Shown: positions 17,009-25,614 of the stretch, piece by piece | Layout of the letters: the number at the start of each line of letters is the position of its first letter | Numbering within the stretch: position 1 is the stretch's first letter | Assembly: GCA_026225475.1 (NCBI GenBank) | Contig: JAMFSU010000089.1 | Coordinates: forward strand, 1-61,497 | Source of the DNA: Duganella sp. | GTDB taxonomy: Bacteria; Pseudomonadota; Gammaproteobacteria; Burkholderiales; Burkholderiaceae_D | DNA: 61,497 bases | Direction of reading: 5' to 3' | Program-made: the position numbers and the translations under genes | The notes under the pieces: generated by a model | What the model was told of the DNA's origin: nothing | Database searches by the model: none | The model's input: the letters and a program-made list of their open reading frames with translations, nothing else

Positions 17009-17578
17009 TTGACACAGTCAACACAATCTACTGGCAATGGTGTTTCAGTTCCTTCGGATCTGGTCACGGTCGGTTATATCACTGGTGCTTACGGCATTCA
17101 GGGATGGGTGCGGGTCAAACCTTATTCAGCAGATGCCGATGCACTGCTGGGCGCAAGAACCTGGTGGCTGGATAAGCCAGAGTTGCGTGATGTCGAGATG
17201 ATGCAAGCCAAACACCACAGCGGTGATGTGGTGGCGCGCTTGATGGGAGTGGCTGGTCGTGATGCTGCTGAGGCGCTTAAGGGCACCGTTGTGCAGATTG
17301 CGCGCAGCCACTTTCCTGCTTTGTCCGACGAAGAATTTTACTGGGTCGATCTAATCGGCCTGGTAGTTGAAAACCTGCAGGGCGAGTCGCTCGGCGTGGT
17401 CAGTGATTTGATGGACAATGGCGCACATCCGATTCTGCGGGTGGCCGTGCCGGTGGCTCCTGCTGCTGAAGATGTCAAGGCCGCTACTGAAATTCTGATT
17501 CCTTATGTTGATCAATTCGTCAAATCGGTGTCGTTGACCGAAAAGAAGATTGTGGTCGATTGGGGTCTGGATTATTAA
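17009..17578 (+). CDS. rimM: Ribosome maturation factor RimM
   Basis: A 189-aa protein that helps 16S rRNA processing and S19 assembly in the 30S head. The N-terminal barrel shows VTVGYITGAYGIQGWVRVKPYS and the PRC-barrel part shows EEFYWVDLIGLVVENLQGESLG, VSDLMDNGAHPILRV and ILIPYVDQFVKSV. The start is read as TTG 17009 after AGACAGG; no ATG lies before the conserved domain. Its place between rpsP and trmD is canonical. Confidence 0.95.
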   Translation: MTQSTQSTGNGVSVPSDLVTVGYITGAYGIQGWVRVKPYSADADALLGARTWWLDKPELRDVEMMQAKHHSGDVVARLMGVAGRDAAEALKGTVVQIARSHFPALSDEEFYWVDLIGLVVENLQGESLGVVSDLMDNGAHPILRVAVPVAPAAEDVKAATEILIPYVDQFVKSVSLTEKKIVVDWGLDY

Positions 17579-17607
17579 AACAATGACGGCGTTGTAAGGG
17601 GCATTGC

Positions 17608-18354
17608 ATGCAGTTTGATGTCGTCACGCTTTTCCCTGAAATGTTTGCTGCTTTGACGCAGTCCGGCGTAACACGCCGTGCGTTCGAGCAACAAAAGTGG
17701 GGCTTGTCGCTGTGGAATCCGCGTGATTTCACGACCGACAATCACCGCACAGTCGACGATCGGCCGTATGGCGGTGGTCCTGGTATGGTGATGTTGGCCA
17801 AGCCCTTGCAGCAAACCTTGGGTGCTGCCAAGCAGCGCCAGATGGACTTGGGCTTGTCTGCGCCGCGCGTGGTGTATCTATCGCCGCAGGGGCGACCGCT
17901 CAGTCATCAACGGGTCATGCAGTTTGTGCAGGATTCGGGGGTGGTGTTGTTGTGTGGTCGTTATGAAGCGATTGATCAGCGTTTGCTTGATAGTTATGTC
18001 GACGAAGAGGTCAGTCTTGGTGATTTCGTTCTGTCGGGTGGCGAATTGCCAGCAATGGCCTTGATGGATGCGGTGATCCGGCAGTTACCAGGTGTCTTGC
18101 ATACCGATGCTTCCGCCGTTGAAGACAGTTTTGTCAACGGCTTGCTCGATTGTCCGCATTACACCCGGCCAGAAGAATATGAAGGTGTGGCGGTGCCGCC
18201 CGTATTGCTCGGCGGCCACCATGCTGAAATCGTCAAGTGGCGGCGCGAGCGGGCTCTGGAAGCCACGGCGCAGAAACGTCCTGATTTGATCATCAAGGCG
18301 CGGCAAGATGGTTTGCTCAGTCGTGCCGATGAGAAATTTTTAAGTAGTTTGTAG
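17608..18354 (+). CDS. trmD: tRNA (guanine-N1-)-methyltransferase
   Basis: A 248-aa SPOUT-class enzyme that methylates G37 of tRNAs using S-adenosylmethionine, preventing frameshifting. Visible family blocks are [51 protein letters not shown], the trefoil-knot segment around [20 protein letters not shown], and [19 protein letters not shown]. The length is usual. It is the third gene of the rpsP operon. Confidence 0.97.
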   Translation: MQFDVVTLFPEMFAALTQSGVTRRAFEQQKWGLSLWNPRDFTTDNHRTVDDRPYGGGPGMVMLAKPLQQTLGAAKQRQMDLGLSAPRVVYLSPQGRPLSHQRVMQFVQDSGVVLLCGRYEAIDQRLLDSYVDEEVSLGDFVLSGGELPAMALMDAVIRQLPGVLHTDASAVEDSFVNGLLDCPHYTRPEEYEGVAVPPVLLGGHHAEIVKWRRERALEATAQKRPDLIIKARQDGLLSRADEKFLSSL

Positions 18355-18470
18355 TGAGTGCAGGTGACGCCAGTTTCGGTGCTGCCTGTTGATAAACCCC
18401 ATCCTCTACCGGGCAATAATATCGGCATCGCCGACAATGAGCGCCAGCAAGATGGTTTTTGGAGTAAAAA

Positions 18471-18854
18471 ATGAATCTGATTCAACAATTAGAGCAAGAA
18501 GAGATCGCGCGTCTTGCAAAGAGTATCCCTGACTTTGGGCCAGGTGATACTGTAATCGTCAGCGTCAACGTGGTTGAAGGTACGCGCAAGCGTGCTCAGG
18601 CTTACGAAGGCGTCGTGATTTCCCGTCGCAATCGTGGTCTGAACTCCAACTTTATCGTCCGTAAGATTTCCTCGGGCGAAGGCGTTGAGCGTACATTCCA
18701 GTTGTACTCGCCATTGATCGCTTCGATCGAAGTCAAGCGTCGCGGCGATGTTCGTCGCGCTAAGCTGTACTATCTGCGTGAGCGTTCGGGCAAGTCTGCT
18801 CGTATCAAAGAAAAGCTGCCTAACCGCCGCAGCACTGCCAAGGCTGAAGCTTAA
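18471..18854 (+). CDS. rplS: 50S ribosomal protein L19
   Basis: A 127-aa protein with the L19 pattern: [69 protein letters not shown] and [20 protein letters not shown]. It sits at the 30S-50S interface. TGGAG precedes the ATG by 6 nt. A strong terminator follows, ending the ribosomal operon. Confidence 0.98.
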   Translation: MNLIQQLEQEEIARLAKSIPDFGPGDTVIVSVNVVEGTRKRAQAYEGVVISRRNRGLNSNFIVRKISSGEGVERTFQLYSPLIASIEVKRRGDVRRAKLYYLRERSGKSARIKEKLPNRRSTAKAEA

Positions 18855-18890
18855 TCTTCGATCTTTGGTATTGCATGCACGCAAGTGCAC

Positions 18891-18920
18891 AAAAAGGGGC
18901 GTCTTGGGACGTCCCTTTTT
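18891..18920 (+). terminator. Rho-independent terminator after rplS
   Basis: AAAAAGGGG-CGTC and GACG-TCCCTTTTT form a stem around TTGG and end in a five-T run. It closes the rpsP operon just before the NUDIX gene. Confidence 0.85.
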
Positions 18921-18943
18921 GCATTTTATTTTAGGGTGTTGTT

Positions 18944-19612
18944 GTGGCAAGTTTTGATCCTTTGCTTCTTCCTATTGAGTCGATTGCCGGCGAGGCAGGC
19001 CTCGTACCTGGGCGCCTGCAGGCCGATTGGCTGCGCCAGCGCTTTGCCGACGCACCACCGTGGACGCCGGAGATCAATGATGAGCAAGGCCAGCGCCTGG
19101 CTGCCGGTAGCACGCCGCGGCCGGCAGCGGTGCTGATGCCGATTGTAATGCGCCCGGATGGGCCGACCTTGTTGTTCACGCAACGCACTGCCGATCTCAA
19201 GGATCATGCAGGTCAGGTCAGCTTTCCTGGCGGGCGGCAAGAGTTGAGCGATACTTCGCCCATCGATACGGCCTTGCGCGAAACCGAGGAAGAAATCGGT
19301 CTGGCGCGCCATCATGTGGAAGTCATCGGTAGCTTGCCCGATTATTTCACCGGTACTGGTTACCGCGTCACACCGGTGGCCGGCTTGATTCATCCGCCGT
19401 TCGAAGTGGTGCCGGATCCAGGCGAAGTGGCCGAGATTTTCGAGGTGCCGCTGGCCTTCCTGATGGACGGCATGAACCATCAGCGGCGTACTATCGAATT
19501 GCCGGGCGATCTGGGTCGTCGTACCTTTTACACCATGCCTTATCAGCGGTTTTTCATTTGGGGGGCAACGGCGGGCATGTTGCGCAATCTGTTTCATTTT
19601 CTGCGCAGTTGA
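18944..19612 (+). CDS. NUDIX hydrolase, CoA pyrophosphatase type
   Basis: A 222-aa protein. The segment LLFTQRTADLKDHAGQVSFP directly before the NUDIX box is the motif of CoA pyrophosphatases (NudL/PCD1 group), which split CoA or acyl-CoA into 3',5'-ADP and (acyl-)phosphopantetheine. The NUDIX helix follows at about residues 93-117, with the metal-binding REtEEEiG pattern intact (ALRETEEEIGL). The start is GTG 18944, giving MASFDPLLL. The gene is close behind the rplS terminator, so it must have its own promoter or depend on read-through. Confidence 0.88.
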   Translation: MASFDPLLLPIESIAGEAGLVPGRLQADWLRQRFADAPPWTPEINDEQGQRLAAGSTPRPAAVLMPIVMRPDGPTLLFTQRTADLKDHAGQVSFPGGRQELSDTSPIDTALRETEEEIGLARHHVEVIGSLPDYFTGTGYRVTPVAGLIHPPFEVVPDPGEVAEIFEVPLAFLMDGMNHQRRTIELPGDLGRRTFYTMPYQRFFIWGATAGMLRNLFHFLRS

Positions 19613-19781
19613 TAATGGAAGGTCGCTGGGACGGTGCGTACTCCAATACGCAAAATATGGTCTGGCGACAACATAAAACATCAGCAAGTCTTGGCCTCGT
19701 TGTATCATTTGTGTGATTCTAAAAATTGTCGTGAGCAGTCATTAACAATGACATGTGCACGGTGACAAACAAGGCCGCTTA

Positions 19782-20738
19782 ATGACATTTCTCTCCATAC
19801 TCTTTGCGCTCCTGATCGAACAATTAAAGCCGTTGCGGGCTGATAACCCTGTCTACCTTGGCATTAAAGCCTTTGCCGCACGAATAGAGAACTGGTTTAA
19901 CGCCGGTCACACGCGCCATGGACGTTTGGGGTGGTTGGTCATGGTGGCAGCGCTGACGGTACCAGCCGGATTGATCTACTGGATCTGCCTGCGCATCAGC
20001 CCGCTGGCAGCGCTGGCCTGGAATGTGGTAATTGTCTACCTGACCTTGGGTTTTCGGCATTACAGTCATTATTTCACTTCGATTCAACTGGCACTCAACA
20101 GCGGTGATGATGCCGCAGCGCGAGCGCTGCTGGCCGAGTGGACTAAGCTGGACACCATCGATATGGATGTCAGCGAGATTTCGCGCATTGCCGCTGAAAA
20201 GGCGCTGGTCACCACGCATCGCCACGTGTTTGGCGTATTTTTCTGGTTCCTGATGCCGGTGGGGCCAGCCTGCGCCGTCATGTATCGCGTCGCTGAGTAC
20301 TTGGCACGTGCCTGGAATGAGCCAGATCACATGAGGCAGGAAGTGTTCGGTCAATTTGCCGCGCGTGCGTTTTATTGGATAGACTGGATTCCAGCGCGTT
20401 TTACGGCATCAGCGTTTGCCGTGGTCGGTAACTTTGAAGATGCGATTTATGCTTGGCGCAACTTTTCCGAACGCTGGACTGAAGAGGCCGTGGGCGTGAT
20501 CCTGGCCGCTGGCGGTGGGGCCATGGGTGTGCGTTTTGGTACGCCTGCCGAAGCGGCGGCGGGTGTATTGCCGATTGATTCTGCAACTGTCGATTCGACC
20601 TCGGAAGCCAGTGATGGCTTCCCTGGAGAGTCACCGTCACCGCGCACGTTGCAAAGCACTGTGGGCTTGGTGTGGCGGGCGTTGTTGCTGTGGATGTTCC
20701 TGTTGCTGCTGTTGTCGGTGGCAGTGTGGATGGGGTGA
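19782..20738 (+). CDS. CobD/CbiB-family membrane protein
   Basis: A protein of about 318 aa with membrane helices at the N-terminus (MTFLSILFALLIEQLKPL), in the first half and at the C-terminus. The ARIENWFNAG, RHYSHYFTSIQLALNSGD and FYWIDWIPARFTASAFAVVGNFEDAIYAWR blocks recall CobD/CbiB/AmpE-like proteins. CobD makes adenosylcobinamide phosphate, but no cobalamin genes are nearby, so vitamin B12 synthesis is not implied. I chose ATG 19782; a GTG at 19755 would add nine residues. Function unresolved. Confidence 0.72.
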   Translation: MTFLSILFALLIEQLKPLRADNPVYLGIKAFAARIENWFNAGHTRHGRLGWLVMVAALTVPAGLIYWICLRISPLAALAWNVVIVYLTLGFRHYSHYFTSIQLALNSGDDAAARALLAEWTKLDTIDMDVSEISRIAAEKALVTTHRHVFGVFFWFLMPVGPACAVMYRVAEYLARAWNEPDHMRQEVFGQFAARAFYWIDWIPARFTASAFAVVGNFEDAIYAWRNFSERWTEEAVGVILAAGGGAMGVRFGTPAEAAAGVLPIDSATVDSTSEASDGFPGESPSPRTLQSTVGLVWRALLLWMFLLLLLSVAVWMG

Positions 20739-20890
20739 GCTTGGCTGGAAAATTTGCCTGTAAGGCTTGTTTTTAGGTAACTTTCAGCTCAGCAAGCCGG
20801 CTTTCAGATATAGATATATTTGAAGTCTTCTATAAGATATAATACTTCGGTTTAGAAGGCTCCTTACCCAACAGGCAGGGAGCTATTTAT

Positions 20891-21265
20891 GTGGCAAGCG
20901 CTAGAAAACGAATTGCACGCATGGCTGATCCCATCAATACCACCAAAGCGCCCGCACAAGAATTCTTCATCCTGGGGCTGACCCAGGATGGGAAGCAGTT
21001 CCGACCCAGTGACTGGGCCGAACGTTTGTGTGGCGTCATGTCCTGTTTCCGCCCGGAAGGCACTGGCGGACGCAACGCACATCTGCAGTACTCCCCTTAC
21101 GTGTTACCAATCCTGATCAATGGCGTACGCTCGGTCGTCGTCAATGAGGCGCTACGCGCACTGGACCCTCTGGCGTATCATTTCGTACTCAATTTCGCCA
21201 AAGACAATAACTTGCAGGTCATTGACGCCTGTCTGCTGCCGGAACCAGGTTCCAGCAAGCCGTAG
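20891..21265 (+). CDS. DUF3579 domain-containing protein
   Basis: About 124 aa, cytoplasmic. The block EFFILGLTQDGKQFRPSDWAERLCGVM, followed by YSPYVLPILINGVRSVVVN and LRALDPLAYHFVLNFAKDNNLQVID, is the DUF3579 pattern common in betaproteobacteria. GTG 20891 has a CAGGGAG eight bases upstream; ATG 20921 (MADPIN) is an alternative that lacks a ribosome binding site. Function unknown; the conserved tryptophan and FAKDNNLQVID end are the most distinctive parts. An AT-rich, promoter-like region precedes it (20800-20860). Confidence 0.8.
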   Translation: MASARKRIARMADPINTTKAPAQEFFILGLTQDGKQFRPSDWAERLCGVMSCFRPEGTGGRNAHLQYSPYVLPILINGVRSVVVNEALRALDPLAYHFVLNFAKDNNLQVIDACLLPEPGSSKP

Positions 21266-21270
21266 AACGC

Positions 21271-21328
21271 ATTTCGTAAATAGTCTGTTGACGCTGACAA
21301 GGGCGAATCCCGCGACTATTTAGGAAAT
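21271..21328. repeat. 15-bp inverted repeat between DUF3579 gene and fumC
   Basis: Left arm ATTTC-G-TAAATAGTC (21271-21285) pairs with right arm GACTATTTA-G-GAAAT (21314-21328); only the G:G position mismatches. The 28-nt loop carries an inner GGG/CCC hairpin. There is no T-run, so it is not a standard terminator. It could be a leader structure, mRNA stabiliser or operator pair for fumC. Confidence 0.65.
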
Positions 21329-21426
21329 ACATTCTAGTTGTCTCATATCGCTCAAGCTAGTGTCATGCCAGAGTCGTACGGGATGTAGCGGTCTTTCCGA
21401 CCATATTTCTTGCGGAGAAAAGTATC

Positions 21427-22815
21427 ATGAAGCATCGAATGGAGCGTGACACCTTTGGCTTGATCGAAGTCCCTGACGACAGGTTGTGGGGTGCGCAAAC
21501 GCAGCGCTCGTTGGAACACTTTCATATATCTACCGAACGCATGCCAGCTGAGCTCATCGTAGCGCTGGCCGCCGTCAAGCGCGCCTGTGCCGTGGTCAAT
21601 CAAGATTTGGGTAAGCTCGACGCCAACAAGAGCGCCGCCATCGTGGCTGCTGCCGATGAAGTGATCGCTGGCAAGCATCCGCTGGAGTTTCCGCTGTCGG
21701 TCTGGCAAACCGGCTCCGGTACGCAAAGCAATATGAACATGAACGAAGTGCTGGCCAATCGCGCTTCCGAATTGCTCGGTGGCGTGCGTGGTGAAGAGCG
21801 CAAAGTGCATCCTAACGACGACGTCAACCAGGCGCAGTCGTCCAACGACATCTTCCCGACAGCAATGCACGTGGCGGCCTGTGTGGCGGTGGCGACGCAT
21901 CTGATTCCCAAGCTGCACAAGCTGCGTGCAACGCTGGAAAAGAAATCAGCGGAATTTCAAGACATCGTCAAGATTGGACGCACCCACTTGCAGGATGCGA
22001 CGCCGTTGACACTGGGCCAGGAATTTTCCGGCTACGTCGCGCAGTTGACGCATGCCGAGATGGCGATCATTTCCACGCTCAATGCCGTCAGCGAACTGGC
22101 TGCCGGTGGTACTGCGGTCGGTACCGGCCTCAATGCCCATCCGGAATTCGGCACACGCGTTGCTGCCGAGCTGGAAAAGCACTACGGTTTTCCGTTCAAG
22201 ACTGCGCCCAATAAGTTTGCTGCGCTGGCCAGCCATGATGCACTGGTGTTTGCCCATGGTGGACTCAAGACGCTGGCAGCGGCATTGATGAAGATCGCCA
22301 ACGATGTACGCTGGCTGGCTTCCGGACCACGTTCCGGCCTCGGTGAAATCAGCATTCCGGAGAACGAACCAGGCAGCTCTATCATGCCAGGTAAGGTCAA
22401 TCCGACCCAATGCGAAGCGCTCACCATGTTGTGCGCCCAGGTATTCGGCAACGATGTGGCGGTCAACATCGGCGGTGCTTCAGGTAACTTCGAACTCAAT
22501 GTGTTCAAGCCGTTGCTAGTGCATAACTTCTTGCAAAGCGTGCGCTTGCTGGCCGATGGCATGGATAGTTTTGACGATCATTGCGCTCAGGGTATCGAAG
22601 CCAACCGAGACCGCATCGCGGACCTGATGGAGCGCTCCTTGATGCTGGTGACGGCGCTGGCACCGCATATCGGTTACGACAAGGCTGCACAAATCGCCAA
22701 GCGTGCCCACCATGATGGCACCACGCTCAAGGAAGCATCGCTGGCACTGGGCTATGTCACGGAAGCGCAGTTTGCCGAATGGATCAAGCCGGAGCAAATG
22801 ACCGGGCCGAAGTAA
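21427..22815 (+). CDS. fumC: Fumarate hydratase class II
   Basis: A 462-aa homotetrameric, iron-independent fumarase of the TCA cycle (fumarate to L-malate). Class II signatures are clear: [64 protein letters not shown], the substrate-site [18 protein letters not shown], and the [14 protein letters not shown] loop near residue 317, which carries the catalytic serine. The length is standard. A GGAG precedes the ATG. A strong terminator follows. Confidence 0.97.
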   Translation: MKHRMERDTFGLIEVPDDRLWGAQTQRSLEHFHISTERMPAELIVALAAVKRACAVVNQDLGKLDANKSAAIVAAADEVIAGKHPLEFPLSVWQTGSGTQSNMNMNEVLANRASELLGGVRGEERKVHPNDDVNQAQSSNDIFPTAMHVAACVAVATHLIPKLHKLRATLEKKSAEFQDIVKIGRTHLQDATPLTLGQEFSGYVAQLTHAEMAIISTLNAVSELAAGGTAVGTGLNAHPEFGTRVAAELEKHYGFPFKTAPNKFAALASHDALVFAHGGLKTLAAALMKIANDVRWLASGPRSGLGEISIPENEPGSSIMPGKVNPTQCEALTMLCAQVFGNDVAVNIGGASGNFELNVFKPLLVHNFLQSVRLLADGMDSFDDHCAQGIEANRDRIADLMERSLMLVTALAPHIGYDKAAQIAKRAHHDGTTLKEASLALGYVTEAQFAEWIKPEQMTGPK

Positions 22816-23121
22816 ATATTTAAAAGATCGACAAGGCGGCGCCGCAGCGCTGTGTGACCGGGGCTCGACAGCCCCGGTTTTGCATCCCATGTATCCTTCT
22901 GTATCAAGCTTGGTAACGCTATGTACTGGCTTCTTGAATTGGGTTACGAATTGCAACAAATCCGCGCTTTTCCCGGCCTTTTGAGTATATTGAAAACGTG
23001 GGCGAAAAGCTTGATCGGAGTGCCTGGTCAGACCAAGTCCAAACAAGAAAATCCAACGAATTGCCAAAGAATCGCCAACGAACCGATTCCTAGCCTTCGT
23101 TTTGAAACCCTCGAGGCGAAC
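22816..23121. other. Spacer between fumC and a small secreted protein, with fumC terminator
   Basis: The first 65 bp hold the fumC terminator: ACCGGGGCT (22857-22865) and AGCCCCGGT (22870-22878) with loop CGAC and a TTTT tail. The rest contains an in-frame extension of the next gene, but it lacks the look of a coding sequence and the signal peptide starts only at 23122. I see nothing else in it. Confidence 0.75.
22857..22881 (+). terminator. Rho-independent terminator of fumC
   Basis: A nine-base-pair perfect GC-rich stem (ACCGGGGCT/AGCCCCGGT) with a 4-nt loop, running into TTTT. Confidence 0.9.
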
Positions 23122-23478
23122 ATGAAGAAAATTGCTGTAATGGGAATGCTAGCCATGGGCTGCATGCTTGTCAGTGGCGCTAGTTTTGCGCGTGTTGTGG
23201 TAGGTGTCGGTATCGGCGTGCCGATGTGGGGCCCGGGATACTATGGGCCTTCTTACTATGCGCCGCCGCCAGTCTACTATCCGCCACCACCGGTCTATGT
23301 GGAGAGCGTAGCGCCGCCAGTGTATGTGCAGCCGGCAGCGCCAGCCGCAGCGGCCAATTATCGCTATTACTGTCAGGAAACCCGGGCTTACTACCCGCAA
23401 GTGCAGAGTTGCCCCGGCAATTGGCTGCAGGTAGCGCCGAATAACCTGCCAGGTAACATCCCGCCGCCGCCACCTTAA
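23122..23478 (+). CDS. Secreted Tyr/Pro-rich small envelope protein
   Basis: About 118 aa. It has a signal peptide (MKKIAVMGMLAMGCMLVSGASFA, cut near residue 23), then a glycine start (VVVGVGIGVPMWGPGYYGP). A low-complexity stretch full of Tyr and Pro (YYAPPPVYYPPPPVYVESV) follows, then a short cysteine-bearing domain (YRYYCQETRAYYPQVQSCPGNW, two Cys) and a PPPPP end. The short domain resembles the C-terminal motif of many small proteobacterial proteins described only as hypothetical or PXPV-type. A surface or cell-wall-associated role is inferred. It was probably duplicated in style with the next gene, which shares the Tyr/Pro tail. Confidence 0.75.
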   Translation: MKKIAVMGMLAMGCMLVSGASFARVVVGVGIGVPMWGPGYYGPSYYAPPPVYYPPPPVYVESVAPPVYVQPAAPAAAANYRYYCQETRAYYPQVQSCPGNWLQVAPNNLPGNIPPPPP

Positions 23479-23566
23479 ACATCTGCGCACGGCGTGGCAT
23501 GCTGCGAGTCTGCAGCAAGAGAAAAGCGGCAACAGAATAATAGTTTTCCTCTCTAAGGATAAGATC

Positions 23567-24118
23567 GTGAAACCCATTTATAAAACAGCCGGTAGTCTGA
23601 CCGCAGTTGCGGCGTTGCTGGCATTGGCCGGTTGCGTGAGCGTGCCGACCGGTCCGTCGGTGATGGCCATGCCGGGCAAGGACAAACCGTATGAAGTGTT
23701 CCGTCAGGAGCAGGCGCAGTGCGAGCAATATGCGCAAGACGCCATCGGCGGTGCGGCAGCTGCCACCAAGGACAATGCGACCAATAGCGCAGCGGTCGGT
23801 ACCGCAGTGGGCGCAGTCGCTGGTGCGTTGATCGGTGCCGCGTCCGGTCACGCTGGCACCGGTGCCGCCATTGGCGCAGGTGGTGGTTTGCTGGTCGGCA
23901 GTGCGGCCGGCAGCAATGCTTCTGCAAATGGCAACTACACCATGCAGCAACGCTATGACATGACCTATAGCCAATGCATGTACAGCAAGGGCAACCAGAT
24001 TCAACAGCCGGCGCGTACGACCACCTACGTTTATCATCCACGTCGTTACTATTACGACGCGCCACCGCCACCGGGCTACTACGGTCCTCCGGGTGCCTAT
24101 TACGGCCCAGGGTATTAA
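23567..24118 (+). CDS. Glycine-zipper lipoprotein with Tyr/Pro-rich tail
   Basis: About 183 aa. The signal peptide ends in a lipobox (LALAGC, Cys23), so it should be lipidated. Next comes a region with a helical part (EQAQCEQYAQDAIGG) and a glycine-zipper domain (AVGTAVGAVAGALIGAASG...GTGAAIGAGGGLLVGSAAG), known from YMGG/Gly-zipper outer-membrane proteins. It ends in an Arg/Tyr/Pro-rich tail (YYYDAPPPPGYYGPPGAYYG). The start is GTG 23567 after TAAGGAT. Gly-zipper lipoproteins often affect envelope integrity. The following terminator closes the unit. Confidence 0.8.
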   Translation: MKPIYKTAGSLTAVAALLALAGCVSVPTGPSVMAMPGKDKPYEVFRQEQAQCEQYAQDAIGGAAAATKDNATNSAAVGTAVGAVAGALIGAASGHAGTGAAIGAGGGLLVGSAAGSNASANGNYTMQQRYDMTYSQCMYSKGNQIQQPARTTTYVYHPRRYYYDAPPPPGYYGPPGAYYGPGY

Positions 24119-24134
24119 TCAGGGCTTATTCGCG

Positions 24135-24168
24135 AACCGCATTGGCGTTGTCGTCAATGCGGTTTTTT
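24135..24168 (+). terminator. Rho-independent terminator of the lipoprotein gene
   Basis: AACCGCATTG (24135-24144) and CAATGCGGTT (24155-24164) make a ten-pair perfect stem with a 10-nt loop, then TTTTTT. Confidence 0.9.
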
Positions 24169-24418
24169 CATGGCGGAAGGCATGCGCAAGGCTGCGCACC
24201 GGCAGATTTGGATGCTATACTGCGGCGATGCAACGCACAAATTTTCAAATCCTTACGCTGATACCGATTCTACATTGGTGGCGCGCCTGACCGCGGCGGC
24301 CAGCTGATACACAGCGTTTTTTACCCAGCGTTTTGTTCATGTGATGCCGCCAGTCTTGGCGGCATTGTTGTTTGGTGTTGAACAAGACTGGCGACATTCC
24401 GAAATTACCGGAGTGACC

Positions 24419-25474
24419 ATGTCTTTGAATGTTCCACCAGTTTCCTCAGATACCCCAACGAGCAACAAGCCTGCCGTGCGTCCGATCGTGTTGACGGGCG
24501 ACCGTCCTACTGGTCCTTTGCATCTGGGCCACTACATCGGTTCGCTGCAATCGCGCGTGAAATTGCAAGACGAAGCCAATCAATTCCTGCTGCTGGCCGA
24601 TACCCAGGCCATGACCGATAACGTCGGCCGTCATCAGAAAGTCACTGAAAACGTGGTTGAAGTGGCGCTCGACTATCTGGCCGTCGGCATCGATCCCGAA
24701 AAATCGACCATCTTCATCCAGTCGCAAGTGCATGAGCTCTACGAATTGTCGATGCATTTGCTCAATCTGGTGTCCGTGTCGCGCCTGGAGCGCAATCCCA
24801 CGATCAAGGAAGAAATCCGCCTGCGCGGTTTCGAGCGCGATATCCCGGCCGGTTTCCTGACCTATCCGGTGAGCCAGGCTGCTGACATTAGCGCGTTCAA
24901 GGCGACGCTGGTGCCGGTTGGCAATGACCAGTTGCCGATGATCGAACAGACCAATGAACTGGTACGCAAATTCAACAATGTCGTCGGGCAGGAAGTGCTG
25001 GTCGAGTGCAAGGAAGTGCTATCGGAAACCGGCCGTCTGCCTGGCATTGATGGCAAGGCCAAGATGAGCAAGTCACTTGGCAATGCAATTGCCTTGGGGG
25101 CCTCGCCGGACGAGATTAAGCAAGCGGTGCAACGGATGTATACCGATCCGAATCACCTGCGCGTTGATGATCCAGGCCAGGTTGAGGGCAATGTGGTGTT
25201 TGCCTTCCTCGATGCCTTCGAACCGGATCGCATGGCGCTGGAAGAACTGAAGCAGCATTATCAGCGCGGCGGTCTTGGCGACAGCGTGCTCAAGCGTCGT
25301 CTCGACGGCCATCTGCAAGCATTGCTGGAACCGATCCGCACGCGCCGCCTGCAATGGCAGCAGGAACGCGGGGAAGTGGTCGAAATTCTGCGCCGGGGTA
25401 CCGACCGTGCCCGTGCCGCCGCAGCGCAAACGCTGTCGGAAGTGCGTGCTGCGTTGGGGCTGAACTACTTCTAG
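24419..25474 (+). CDS. trpS: Tryptophanyl-tRNA synthetase
   Basis: A 351-aa class I synthetase that charges tRNA-Trp. HIGH-type motif PLHLGHYIGS (His35, His38) and KMSKS motif KAKMSKSLGN (about residue 223) are present, as is the dimer-face block PAGFLTYPVSQAADISAFKA and VPVGNDQLPMIEQTNEL. ATG 24419 follows CCGGAGTG; the open frame extends upstream but MSLNV is the best start. The rather long helical C-terminus (ERGEVVEILRRGTDRARAAA) is typical. A terminator follows. Confidence 0.97.
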   Translation: MSLNVPPVSSDTPTSNKPAVRPIVLTGDRPTGPLHLGHYIGSLQSRVKLQDEANQFLLLADTQAMTDNVGRHQKVTENVVEVALDYLAVGIDPEKSTIFIQSQVHELYELSMHLLNLVSVSRLERNPTIKEEIRLRGFERDIPAGFLTYPVSQAADISAFKATLVPVGNDQLPMIEQTNELVRKFNNVVGQEVLVECKEVLSETGRLPGIDGKAKMSKSLGNAIALGASPDEIKQAVQRMYTDPNHLRVDDPGQVEGNVVFAFLDAFEPDRMALEELKQHYQRGGLGDSVLKRRLDGHLQALLEPIRTRRLQWQQERGEVVEILRRGTDRARAAAAQTLSEVRAALGLNYF

Positions 25475-25507
25475 GCCGTTGATCAAGTCGATGTCGTTTG
25501 AATGAAC

Positions 25508-25532
25508 ACAGCCCGCATTGAGCGGGCTGTTT
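25508..25532 (+). terminator. Terminator after trpS
   Basis: ACAGCCCGC (25508-25516) and GCGGGCTGT (25522-25530) form a nine-pair stem with loop ATTGA, followed by a short TT tail. It sits ahead of the convergent ModA-like gene. Confidence 0.7.
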
Positions 25533-25614
25533 CACGATTGGTTATTTATGAGGGGCGCTGTCGAAGCAGCCATGAAGAATGCCTTCATGATTGCCTGCAG
25601 CAATGCCTGTCCGG

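Noticed and set aside
22921..23121. In-frame N-terminal extension of the Tyr/Pro-rich protein gene
   Set aside because: The signal peptide begins at 23122 with a good local RBS; the upstream 67 residues lack protein character and follow a terminator.
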